From positions 1 through 64,000 of the forward strand of contig JBHELD010000012.1 of the NCBI GenBank assembly GCA_046263255.1: a stretch of 64,000 nt of DNA, in the 5' to 3' direction. The translations under genes were made by a program, and so were the position numbers. The first letter of the stretch is position 1. Each line of letters opens with the position of its first letter. Source of the stretch: JALZEG01 sp046263255 (GTDB lineage: Bacteria > Actinomycetota > CADDZG01 > WHSQ01). Shown here one piece after another: positions 1 to 6,552 of the stretch. The notes beneath the pieces were generated by a model. It saw only the letters and a list, made by a program, of their open reading frames with translations. It did not search any database and had not been told where the DNA came from.

Positions 1-221
1 GCTCAGACCCGACGCTTGAGAACCTCTGCGCCGCCGGCCCCCGAGGCGACGACGACCACCAACCTGGCCCACCTGGCCACTACGCTGCCGGCCCTCGCTA
101 GAAGCGGGATGCTAAACCCTTCGAGAGCTCGAACGAGGATCCGGGGCGGGCGCCGCGAGCGATCTCAACCGCGGCCATAGTAGGTCGCGGTCCGGCCTAA
201 TGAGCGAGCGCAGGAGGCGCC
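1..221. other. Left-edge stretch, no recognised gene
   Basis: I see no frame with coding character here. The only functional site I can point to is the AGGAGG at 212-217, which is well placed to serve the rhodanese start at 222. Confidence 0.5.
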
Positions 222-425
222 ATGCCCATAGACACAAGAGGGGATGAGGTTCTACGCCTCCTCGAGTCCGGAGCGCAGCTTGTCGAGGTGCTCCCGGCAG
301 AGGAGTATGAGGAAGAGCACCTGCCGGGCGCGATCAACATCCCGCTCAAGACCCTCGATAGCGAGAGCGCCGGCTCTCTGGATAGAGATCGCGCCGTGGT
401 CGTCTACTGCTGGGACGATGCCTGA
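222..425 (+). CDS. Rhodanese domain, N-terminal part (ends at in-frame TGA)
   Basis: 67 codons encoding the first two thirds of a rhodanese (sulfurtransferase) domain: the HLPGAINIP stretch and the VVVYCWDDA strand that leads into the active-site loop. The ATG is preceded by AGGAGG at 5-nt spacing. The frame stops at TGA 423-425, but the same frame continues without a gap into the rest of the domain (DMSPRAAW...). In relatives I recall, this loop reads YCWDxxCDxSPRAAW, so the TGA sits at a cysteine codon. The gene is either broken by a TGC-to-TGA change, a read error, or decoded through (see findings). The substrate is unknown; rhodanese domains usually move sulfane sulfur. Confidence 0.7.
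   Translation: MPIDTRGDEVLRLLESGAQLVEVLPAEEYEEEHLPGAINIPLKTLDSESAGSLDRDRAVVVYCWDDA
423..425 (+). other. In-frame TGA between two halves of one protein
   Basis: TGA in the same frame as 222-425 and 429-923. Twelve nt downstream, 438-456 can fold into a 7-bp stem (one G-U pair) with a 5-nt loop CGTGG. This is roughly the position of a bacterial SECIS hairpin, but the match to known SECIS loops is weak. An overlapping 12-nt palindrome (432-443) is an alternative fold. Confidence 0.4.
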
Positions 426-428
426 GAC

Positions 429-923
429 ATGAGCCCGCGGGCTGCGTGGCAGCTCGAAGCACTCGGTTTCTCGGATGTCTACGACTACGCCTCTGGGAAG
501 CTCGACTGGATCAGCCGGCGGGGTCCGACCGAGGGGAAGGGGCCTCACTACGCGGTCGCAGGCGAGGCCGCGGACCATGATGCCGTCCTTGCTTGCCACA
601 TCGGTGATCGCCTCGGCGACGCTGCGCACGCCCTCGACAGCGTCGAACACGACTACTGCGTTGTGCTGAACGATCAGGACATCGTGCTCGGCCGGATGCG
701 CAAGAAGAACGTTTACGGATCTCTGGATGCACCCGTGGAACAGGTTATGGAGCCGGGTCCCACGACCGTGCGGGCTACGGAATCGGCGGAAGCGTTGCTC
801 GGACGGATGCAAAAGCGAAACGTGCCGGCGGTTCTCATAACGACGAACAAGGGCCGCTTGGTCGGGGTCGCGACCCAAGAGGCATTGCACCGTCTGCTAC
901 AGCTCCCTGACAACAGCTCCTAG
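429..923 (+). CDS. Rhodanese C-terminal part plus CBS-like region
   Basis: Continues the rhodanese domain in the same frame: SPRAAWQLEALGF followed by VYDYASGKLDW, the usual end of this domain. After residue 35 comes a region resembling a CBS pair, clearest in the second half (VEQVMEPG..., then NVPAVLITTNKGRLVGVAT). The ATG at 429 has no Shine-Dalgarno sequence and lies inside the rhodanese loop, so independent initiation looks unlikely. I read 222-923 as one gene of about 233 codons with an internal TGA. CBS modules usually sense adenosyl ligands, so a regulated sulfurtransferase is possible. Confidence 0.6.
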   Translation: MSPRAAWQLEALGFSDVYDYASGKLDWISRRGPTEGKGPHYAVAGEAADHDAVLACHIGDRLGDAAHALDSVEHDYCVVLNDQDIVLGRMRKKNVYGSLDAPVEQVMEPGPTTVRATESAEALLGRMQKRNVPAVLITTNKGRLVGVATQEALHRLLQLPDNSS

Positions 924-1052
924 CTCCCATGTATCGGCCAGCTCACCCTCTTGCGACCGGCTTTGTTTGTCATCAGGGCGACAGTCACGGAGTTCCTGAC
1001 GATCGCATCCGGTTCGTCCATGTGACACCGGTACACAAGAAGGAGGTTCGAG

Positions 1053-1382
1053 ATGGGGCTCAGGAAGCTCACCCAGGCGGAGTTCGAACAGGAGGTCGAG
1101 GGAGGTCGCGGCCAGGTGGTCGTTGATTTCTTCGCCGAATGGTGCGGACCATGCCATCAGGTCGCCCCGGAGCTGGAGCGGCTTGCGGCGAAATGGGATG
1201 GAAGCGTGCGCTTCGTCAAACTCGACATCGACGAGAACCCCGAGGTTGCGACCAAGTACGGAGTGTTCTCGATCCCGACGATCGTCTTGTTCGTCGACGG
1301 CGACGTCGCGGCCACAACTATGGGCGCAGGTCTGGGTCGAGCCATCGAGCATGACTTGGGCCTCTCCGACCACGCCGCCTGA
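1053..1382 (+). CDS. Thioredoxin
   Basis: A 109-residue single-domain thioredoxin, a cytoplasmic disulfide reductant normally recharged by thioredoxin reductase. The WCGPC active site lies at residues 30-34, the buried Asp at 25 (VVVDFFAEW) and the cis-proline at 75 (FSIPTIVLF). Length is normal. The start is supported by AGGAGG at 1041-1046. It sits between the rhodanese frame and the glucose-6-phosphate dehydrogenase gene, all on the same strand, so this block could share a redox role: zwf supplies NADPH and thioredoxin spends it. No reductase gene is visible in the window. Confidence 0.93.
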   Translation: MGLRKLTQAEFEQEVEGGRGQVVVDFFAEWCGPCHQVAPELERLAAKWDGSVRFVKLDIDENPEVATKYGVFSIPTIVLFVDGDVAATTMGAGLGRAIEHDLGLSDHAA

Positions 1383-1423
1383 CAGCTGACCTCGGATCGG
1401 CCTTGGGTACGGTCGGCCCTCTC

Positions 1424-2854
1424 ATGAGCCGACCGATCCAGATACCGCGAGATCACCTCGTCGTCGTCTTCGGCGCCAACGGAGATCTCGCCCGTCGCAA
1501 GCTTCTTCCTGGCTTCTTCCATCTCTTCAAGGAAGGGCTCTTCCCCCGGCGATGGGCACTAATCGGCATTTCCCGCAGCGAGATGGGCGATGAAGAATTC
1601 AGAGCGTTCACACGCGACTCGATCGATCAGTTCTGCCGTTGCGACGCGACTCCTGAGGAATGGTCCGATTTCGCATCTCGGCTGTCTTACGTTTCTCAGG
1701 AGTTCCGGGCCGACGACACGGGGCCTCTATCTCGCGCCATAGCAGAGAAAGAGAGAGAACTCGGTGAGGTCCGGCGCCTGTTCTATCTCGCCGTTCCTCC
1801 TCCTGCATTCGGGACAATTACCGAAGCTCTCGCCGCCGCGGAGCTCACGGACAGATCGCGCGTTGTCTATGAAAAGCCCTTCGGGGTCGATCGTGCATCC
1901 TTTGTCGAGCTGGACAAGACCGTCGGGCGCGTTCTCGATGACTCTCAGGTGTTCCGCATCGATCACTTTCTCGGCAAGGAATCACTACAGAACATCCTGG
2001 CTCTGAGGTTCGGGAACGGGATGTTCGAGCCCGTTTGGAACGCCAAGCACATCGATCACGTCCAGATCGACGTGCCCGAGGAGATCGGAATCGGCGACCG
2101 GGCCAGCTTCTACGAGGAGACCGGGGCGTTGCGCGACATGATGGTCACTCACCTCTTCCAGGTGTTGAGCATCACCGCGATGGAAGCGCCCAGGTCCCTT
2201 GAGGCCGAGCAGCTACGCGACGAGAAGGTCCGGGTCTTTGACGCAATGAGGCCGCTGGAAGCGGCCGATCTCGTCCGGGGTCAATACGAGGGCTATAGAG
2301 AGGCAGAAGGAGTGGCGCCCGACTCGAAGACCGAGACCTTCGTCGCGGCGAAGATGCTCGTCGACAACGAGCGCTGGCACAATGTCCCGTTCTTTCTTCG
2401 AAGCGGCAAGCGGATGGCCGAGAGCCGGCAGACGATCACCCTCGCGTTCAAGACACCACCCGGGGAACTCTTCGGAGGCATCCCGGCACGGCTGAGCCAC
2501 AACCACCTCACTATCGAGCTGGGCGGTGAGGAGGGGGTGAGTATCTCGTTTGCCGCCAAGGCGCCCGGTCCGGAGCTCGCACTCGCGCCTGCACACATCG
2601 ATTTCCGTTACCGCTCGTCCTTCGGACCGGACCTGCTCGGTGCGTACGAGCCACTCATTCACGATGCGATGCTGGGTGACCGAACGCTATTCACGCGCCC
2701 CGACGGGATCGAGCGGACCTGGGAACTCGTCGAGGGTGTGCTCCAGGGCCCGCCCCCGCTTCGTTCCTACCGGCAAGGCTCGTGGGGGCCCGACGCCGCA
2801 CTGTCTCTGATCGAGCCTCGCCGGTGGCACCTGCCGCACACTTCCCACGACTAA
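1424..2854 (+). CDS. zwf: Glucose-6-phosphate 1-dehydrogenase
   Basis: Oxidises glucose 6-phosphate to 6-phosphogluconolactone with NADP+, the entry to the oxidative pentose phosphate pathway. About 476 residues from ATG 1424; a TTG at 1403 in frame would add seven. The nucleotide-binding GANGDLARRKL lies near residue 17, the substrate site RIDHFLGK at 178-185, and RDMMVTHLFQ follows about 50 residues later. No pgl, gnd or tal neighbours are visible, so this is probably a stand-alone cargo copy. The gene ends in a 4-bp convergent overlap with the GH15 gene. Codon use is less GC-biased than in genes right of 6.5 kb. Confidence 0.95.
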   Translation: MSRPIQIPRDHLVVVFGANGDLARRKLLPGFFHLFKEGLFPRRWALIGISRSEMGDEEFRAFTRDSIDQFCRCDATPEEWSDFASRLSYVSQEFRADDTGPLSRAIAEKERELGEVRRLFYLAVPPPAFGTITEALAAAELTDRSRVVYEKPFGVDRASFVELDKTVGRVLDDSQVFRIDHFLGKESLQNILALRFGNGMFEPVWNAKHIDHVQIDVPEEIGIGDRASFYEETGALRDMMVTHLFQVLSITAMEAPRSLEAEQLRDEKVRVFDAMRPLEAADLVRGQYEGYREAEGVAPDSKTETFVAAKMLVDNERWHNVPFFLRSGKRMAESRQTITLAFKTPPGELFGGIPARLSHNHLTIELGGEEGVSISFAAKAPGPELALAPAHIDFRYRSSFGPDLLGAYEPLIHDAMLGDRTLFTRPDGIERTWELVEGVLQGPPPLRSYRQGSWGPDAALSLIEPRRWHLPHTSHD

Positions 2855-4647
2855 TCCCCGCCGCGTACCTGCGCGCTAGATCTGCCGTGCGTGAGGTTCC
2901 GCGCGGTGTTGATAAGACCAACGTGCGTGAATGCCTGCGGGAAGTTCCCGAGCAGCCGCCTATGGTGGGGATCGTATTCCTCTGCCAGTAGGCCGACGTC
3001 GTTGCGGACGGCTAGTAATCGCTCGAAGATTGTGCGCGCCTCGTCCGCGCGTCCCATGAGCGCGAGGTTGTCGGCATACCAGAAGGTGCACGGCAGAAAT
3101 GCCCCTTCGCCAGGCGGCAAGCCGTCGACGTCCTCGCAGCCTTCGGGGCGGTAGCGCAACACGAAACCGTCGACCAGGAGCTCTCGGCCGATCGCCTCGA
3201 CGGTGTTCGTAACGCGCTCGTCGGATGCGGGAAGAAAGCCGACGAGCGGCATCATCAGCAGACTGGCGTCGAGCCGCTCCGATCCGTAGTGCTGGACGAA
3301 GGCGTTCTTTTCTGGGTTGTAACCGTTCCGGCACACGTCCGCGTGGATCTCGTCTCGCAGTGCGCGCCACCGTCGGACGTCTCCCGGGAGGTCGAATCTC
3401 TCGACCGCTTTCACGGCGCGATCGCACGCGACCCACGCCATCATCTTGGAGTGGGTGAAGTCGCGCCGTGGTCCCCGAACCTCCCAGATGCCCTCGTCCG
3501 GCTCGGTCCAGTTGGCTTCGAGGAAGTCCATGAGTGTGCGCTGGACCTCCCACGGGACCTCTTCGGGCTCGATGCCCCGCGCGCGCGCGACGTGCAAGGC
3601 GTCCATCACCTCGCCGAAGACGTCTAGCTGGAACTGGCTACTCGCCGCGTTGCCCACCCTTACTGGAGCGGACGTCTCGTATCCCGACAGCCAGTCGAGC
3701 TCGAACTCAGGCAGATGTCGCTCCCCCGCGACGCCGTACATGATCTGCATCTGAGAGGGCGAACCGGCAACAGCCCTGACCAACCAGTCTCGCCACGCGC
3801 ACGCCTCCTCGGTGAATCCCGATACCAGCAACGCGTACAGAGTGAAGGTCGCATCCCGCAACCAGCAATAGCGGTAGTCCCAGTTGCGGATCCCGCCGAT
3901 CTTCTCGGGAAGTGAGGAGGTGGGCGCCGCCACGATGCCTCCGGTTGGGCCGTAAGTCAGGGCCTTGAGGACCTTGAGCGAAGTAACGACCGCGTCATCC
4001 CACTCGAGACCGTAATCGCACTTGCCTCGCCACTGCTCCCACCAGCGCGTCGTATCCGCGAGAGCATCGATCGCGTCGACCGGCTTGGGTGGCGTCTCGT
4101 GCGATTCATGCCAGGTGAGGACAAAGGGGATGCGGTCACCCTCCGAGACGTGAAACTCCGAAATGGTGCGCATGTCGACACCCCTTGTCTCGACCGGAGT
4201 CGTGAGACAGATTCCGTGCGCACCCGCGATCGCGGCGAGCCGGCCATCGAGACGGCGCACCCACGGGACCGAGCTTCCATAGTCGAAGCGGATGACGAGC
4301 TCCATCGACATCGGAACGGTCCCGGACACGCCCTCGACGATCCGAACGAGATCAGGAGTTGCTTCGCGCGGAGGCATGAAATCTATGACCCGCACGACTC
4401 CGTCGCTAGTGGAGAACTCAGTCTCGAGCACGAGCGTGTCGCCTCTGTACCGACGTCCCACACGGGGTGATCGTTCGGCGGGCGCCAAGACCCAGCGTCC
4501 GTTGCTCTCGTCTCCGAGTAGGGCCGCGAAACATGCTGGCGAGTCGAAGCGCGGGAGGCACAACCAATCGATCGACCCATCTCTTCCCACTAAGGCTGCA
4601 GTGTGGGTGTCTCCGATGAGCGCGTAGTCCTCGATGCGAAGGGGCAT
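2851..4647 (-). CDS. GH15 family glucoamylase/trehalase-like glycoside hydrolase
   Basis: About 598 residues, typical of bacterial GH15 enzymes, which release glucose from alpha-glucans or trehalose by inversion. The N-terminus MPLRIEDYALIGD...DGSIDWLCLPRFDS is the standard family start and fixes the ATG at 4647; a longer open frame upstream lacks family similarity. The (alpha/alpha)6 toroid signature IRNWDYRYCWLRDA lies near residue 250 and FLPCTFWYADNL near the C-terminus. No signal peptide is seen, so it is probably cytoplasmic, acting on glycogen or trehalose; glucose would then need a kinase before the neighbouring zwf could use it. Exact substrate cannot be read from sequence. Confidence 0.88.
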   Translation of the reverse strand: MPLRIEDYALIGDTHTAALVGRDGSIDWLCLPRFDSPACFAALLGDESNGRWVLAPAERSPRVGRRYRGDTLVLETEFSTSDGVVRVIDFMPPREATPDLVRIVEGVSGTVPMSMELVIRFDYGSSVPWVRRLDGRLAAIAGAHGICLTTPVETRGVDMRTISEFHVSEGDRIPFVLTWHESHETPPKPVDAIDALADTTRWWEQWRGKCDYGLEWDDAVVTSLKVLKALTYGPTGGIVAAPTSSLPEKIGGIRNWDYRYCWLRDATFTLYALLVSGFTEEACAWRDWLVRAVAGSPSQMQIMYGVAGERHLPEFELDWLSGYETSAPVRVGNAASSQFQLDVFGEVMDALHVARARGIEPEEVPWEVQRTLMDFLEANWTEPDEGIWEVRGPRRDFTHSKMMAWVACDRAVKAVERFDLPGDVRRWRALRDEIHADVCRNGYNPEKNAFVQHYGSERLDASLLMMPLVGFLPASDERVTNTVEAIGRELLVDGFVLRYRPEGCEDVDGLPPGEGAFLPCTFWYADNLALMGRADEARTIFERLLAVRNDVGLLAEEYDPHHRRLLGNFPQAFTHVGLINTARNLTHGRSSAQVRGGD

Positions 4648-4673
4648 TTGGGCTACTAAAACGCGAGTGGGGG

Positions 4674-5096
4674 TCACAGCTCGAGCAGCGCTTTGGTGAT
4701 CGTCAGTCCCAGCTCGCCGCCTAGGGCCGCAAACATCACGAACAGTGCAAGGCCCCCGCCCGCGAGCGCGAGGTCCTTGTTGAACTGAACCTGCTCCTGC
4801 ATCTTGGATTGTTCGTCGCCTTCCTTCCAGAAGGGATGCATGAACAGCGCGGTAGCGGTCACGAACAGCGCGAGCATGAGCGCGCCCACATCGCCGTATA
4901 TCCCAAGAACGACCGACAGGCTCCCTGCCACGATCCACAGACCAGAGAACGGCACGAGGAATCCGGGCGACGGGATCTTTCGAGCGGCGGCGAACCCAGT
5001 GAGCATCGGGCGGCCCGAACCCAGGTGCCCGAACAATCCGGACGACAGGAAGATCAGGACGAACAGAATCCTTGCCGCAAGGGCCAGAACGTCCAT
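4674..5096 (-). CDS. DoxX family membrane protein
   Basis: A 140-residue integral membrane protein with four predicted hydrophobic segments and the DoxX-like layout: a first helix RILFVLIFLSSGLFGH, then a short loop (AARKIPSPG), and FMHPFWKEGD near the end of helix three. The ATG at 5096 fits the family N-terminus; an upstream in-frame extension looks non-coding. Family members are linked to quinone- or thiol-related redox functions, but this one cannot be assigned a reaction. It lies just upstream of the GH15 gene on the same strand (26-bp gap), so the two may be co-transcribed. Confidence 0.8.
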   Translation of the reverse strand: MDVLALAARILFVLIFLSSGLFGHLGSGRPMLTGFAAARKIPSPGFLVPFSGLWIVAGSLSVVLGIYGDVGALMLALFVTATALFMHPFWKEGDEQSKMQEQVQFNKDLALAGGGLALFVMFAALGGELGLTITKALLEL

Positions 5097-5303
5097 CGAG
5101 TACCCCCGGAGCTTGAGTTGCTGCTCAGATAAGGACGCGGCAGGGATCGAAGTTATTCCCCGCGACGTGATTCCAGCAGCTTGGATCCCGAGCTCTGTAA
5201 GAAACATGACAGTCTTCAGAGGCTTCCGGATGGTAGGCGGGCTGACACTGTGGGCAGCGTCCTCCTAGGCGCCTCGTTCCCATCCATAGGAGGTGACGCA
5301 CCT

Positions 5304-5588
5304 ATGCCGAAAGCGGTGTGGAACGACGTCGTCTTGGCAGAGAGCGACGACACGGTTTTCGTCGAGGGGAATCACTACTTCCCGGAGGACTCCCTAGAGG
5401 AGCGATTCTTCGAGAAGTCTTCACACCATTCGCTGTGCCCGTGGAAGGGCGTCGCGAGCTACTACAGCGTCGAGGTGGATGGGAAACGCAACGAGAACGC
5501 GGCGTGGTTCTATCCAAAACCCTCGCTCCTGGCCCGCAAGATCAAGAACCGCGTCGCGTTCTGGAATGGAGTGCGGATCGAGCCATAG
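5304..5588 (+). CDS. DUF427 domain protein
   Basis: 94 residues matching the small DUF427 fold. Characteristic stretches are KAVWNDVVLAESDDT, VEGNHYFP, HSLCPWKGVASYYSV and NAAWFYPKP. Start at 5304 is supported by AGGAGGTG at 5289-5296. No catalytic function is established for the family; single-domain copies are common in actinomycetes. It precedes the DsrE-like gene by 38 bp on the same strand, and the two probably form a short operon. Confidence 0.87.
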   Translation: MPKAVWNDVVLAESDDTVFVEGNHYFPEDSLEERFFEKSSHHSLCPWKGVASYYSVEVDGKRNENAAWFYPKPSLLARKIKNRVAFWNGVRIEP

Positions 5589-5626
5589 CGAAGTCATGTT
5601 CGGCCAACGGCCGCGAAAGGAGAGAG

Positions 5627-5983
5627 ATGAAAGCCACGGCGCTATTGGTCCTTGCGGGGACAGAAGCGGCATCGGATCTTGGGCGACTCGTGAACGCCCT
5701 CCAGATCGCTCGTGAACTCGACGAAGGTGGTGACGAGGTCACCGTCATCTTCGACGGAGCAGGGACGCAATGGGTCCCTGCACTAAGTGACGAGAGCCAC
5801 GAGTACCACTCGCTATTCGGGAAGACCCGTTCGGTCGTCGCTGGGGCATGCAGGTACTGCTCGGGCGCCTATGGCGTCAAGGCAGACATAGAAGCCACGG
5901 ACATCGAACTTCTCGATGAGTTCGACGGACATCCGAGCGTACGCAAACTCCTCTCGAACGGATACCAGGTCCTCACCTTCTGA
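5627..5983 (+). CDS. DsrE-like sulfur-relay family protein
   Basis: A 118-residue protein with a DsrE-like fold signature: an N-terminal strand (MKATALLVLAGTEAASD), a helix, then VTVIFDGAGTQWV, and a cysteine-bearing loop GACRYCSGAYG near residues 72-82. DsrE-family proteins move or bind persulfide sulfur, and the CRYC pair is a plausible site, although paralogs without sulfur chemistry exist. The start follows AAAGGAGAG. It is the last gene before the tRNA fragment at 6164, so it closes the island. The rhodanese at 222, thioredoxin and this gene hint at a shared sulfur/thiol theme. Confidence 0.75.
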   Translation: MKATALLVLAGTEAASDLGRLVNALQIARELDEGGDEVTVIFDGAGTQWVPALSDESHEYHSLFGKTRSVVAGACRYCSGAYGVKADIEATDIELLDEFDGHPSVRKLLSNGYQVLTF

Positions 5984-6163
5984 TACGGGCTCGCCCAAAA
6001 CGGACCCCGGAATCGCAGGTTGAAGGAACTCGAAAAACCCCACAAAAAACCCACGCGACGACGAAAAATGATGCGAAACGACGAGTAGCAGCGAGAAACG
6101 AAATCGCAGGTCAGAGAAGATTCTTGGCTGTTTCAGCAGGTCACGAGATCCGGTCTGTTCAAA

Positions 6164-6205
6164 CTTCTAATCCATGGGTCGCAGGTTCGAATCCTGCCGG
6201 GCGCA
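6164..6205 (+). other. 3' half of tRNA-Arg (TCT), attachment-site remnant
   Basis: The sequence carries an anticodon loop CTTCTAA (6164-6170), a perfect T arm (GCAGG-TTCGAAT-CCTGC, 6181-6197) and the 3' acceptor strand CGGGCGC plus discriminator A (6198-6205). The matching 5' half (a GCGCCCG acceptor strand and a D arm) is absent upstream; the 27-31 strand does not pair. A break in the anticodon loop is the classic footprint of a site-specific integrase that uses a tRNA 3' end as its target. The complete tRNA should then lie at the far left end of the island, outside this window. Confidence 0.8.
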
Positions 6206-6240
6206 CACACTGCCGGGCGCACACACTGCTGGGCGCACCG
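6195..6240 (+). repeat. Tandem copies of the tRNA acceptor end
   Basis: TGCCGGGCGCACACAC occurs at 6195-6210 and again at 6211-6226, followed by a third partial copy TGCTGGGCGCACCG at 6227-6240. The first copy is the end of the tRNA fragment. The array may record replication slippage or repeated integration and excision at the tRNA end. Confidence 0.8.
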
Positions 6241-6266
6241 GAGTAATGGCGCCTATCGAGTGAAGT

Positions 6267-6310
6267 CTCGGCACCTGTGCCCCACATTGGCCTCGGTGCC
6301 TGTGTCCCAC
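6267..6310. repeat. Pair of imperfect 19-bp direct repeats
   Basis: CTCGGCACCTGTGCCCCAC (6267-6285) and CTCGGTGCCTGTGTCCCAC (6292-6310) match at 16 of 19 positions with starts 25 bp apart. They lie just outside the tRNA remnant and could be integrase arm sites or a transposon end remnant; neither can be decided from this window. Confidence 0.55.
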
Positions 6311-6552
6311 TCTGCGGCCCGGCCTCGGCTCTTGAGCGACACTCGCTCGGGCACTGACCGCCGTCGCTAGTTGCCATATCGCGGGCGCCGCGCTCCGGAG
6401 CGGCTCTGCCGACGCGAGGCCGGACCGATACTTGTGACTTGACGGTGGGTGCCTCCCGTTTGGCAGGCACTTATCCGACGGCGTAGCCTGACGCTCGACT
6501 GTGTCCTGTGGGTGGACAGGCCGGCGTCGGACCGGGTGGGGGTGTCGAGCGT

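Larger units (their letters stand above)
5984..6552. other. Gene-free junction region with tRNA fragment and repeats
   Basis: About 570 bp without a credible gene. The left part (6000-6130) is unusually A-rich, e.g. runs of A around 6034-6048. Then come a 3' tRNA fragment (6164-6205), tandem acceptor-end copies (6195-6240), and a pair of 19-bp direct repeats (6267-6285, 6292-6310). Antisense open frames here contain the peptide PAGFEPATHGLE, a well-known false translation of tRNA antisense. Confidence 0.7.

Noticed and set aside
423..456. Firm call of a SECIS element
   Set aside because: A hairpin is possible but the loop does not match known bacterial SECIS well and a competing palindrome exists; kept only as a hypothesis.
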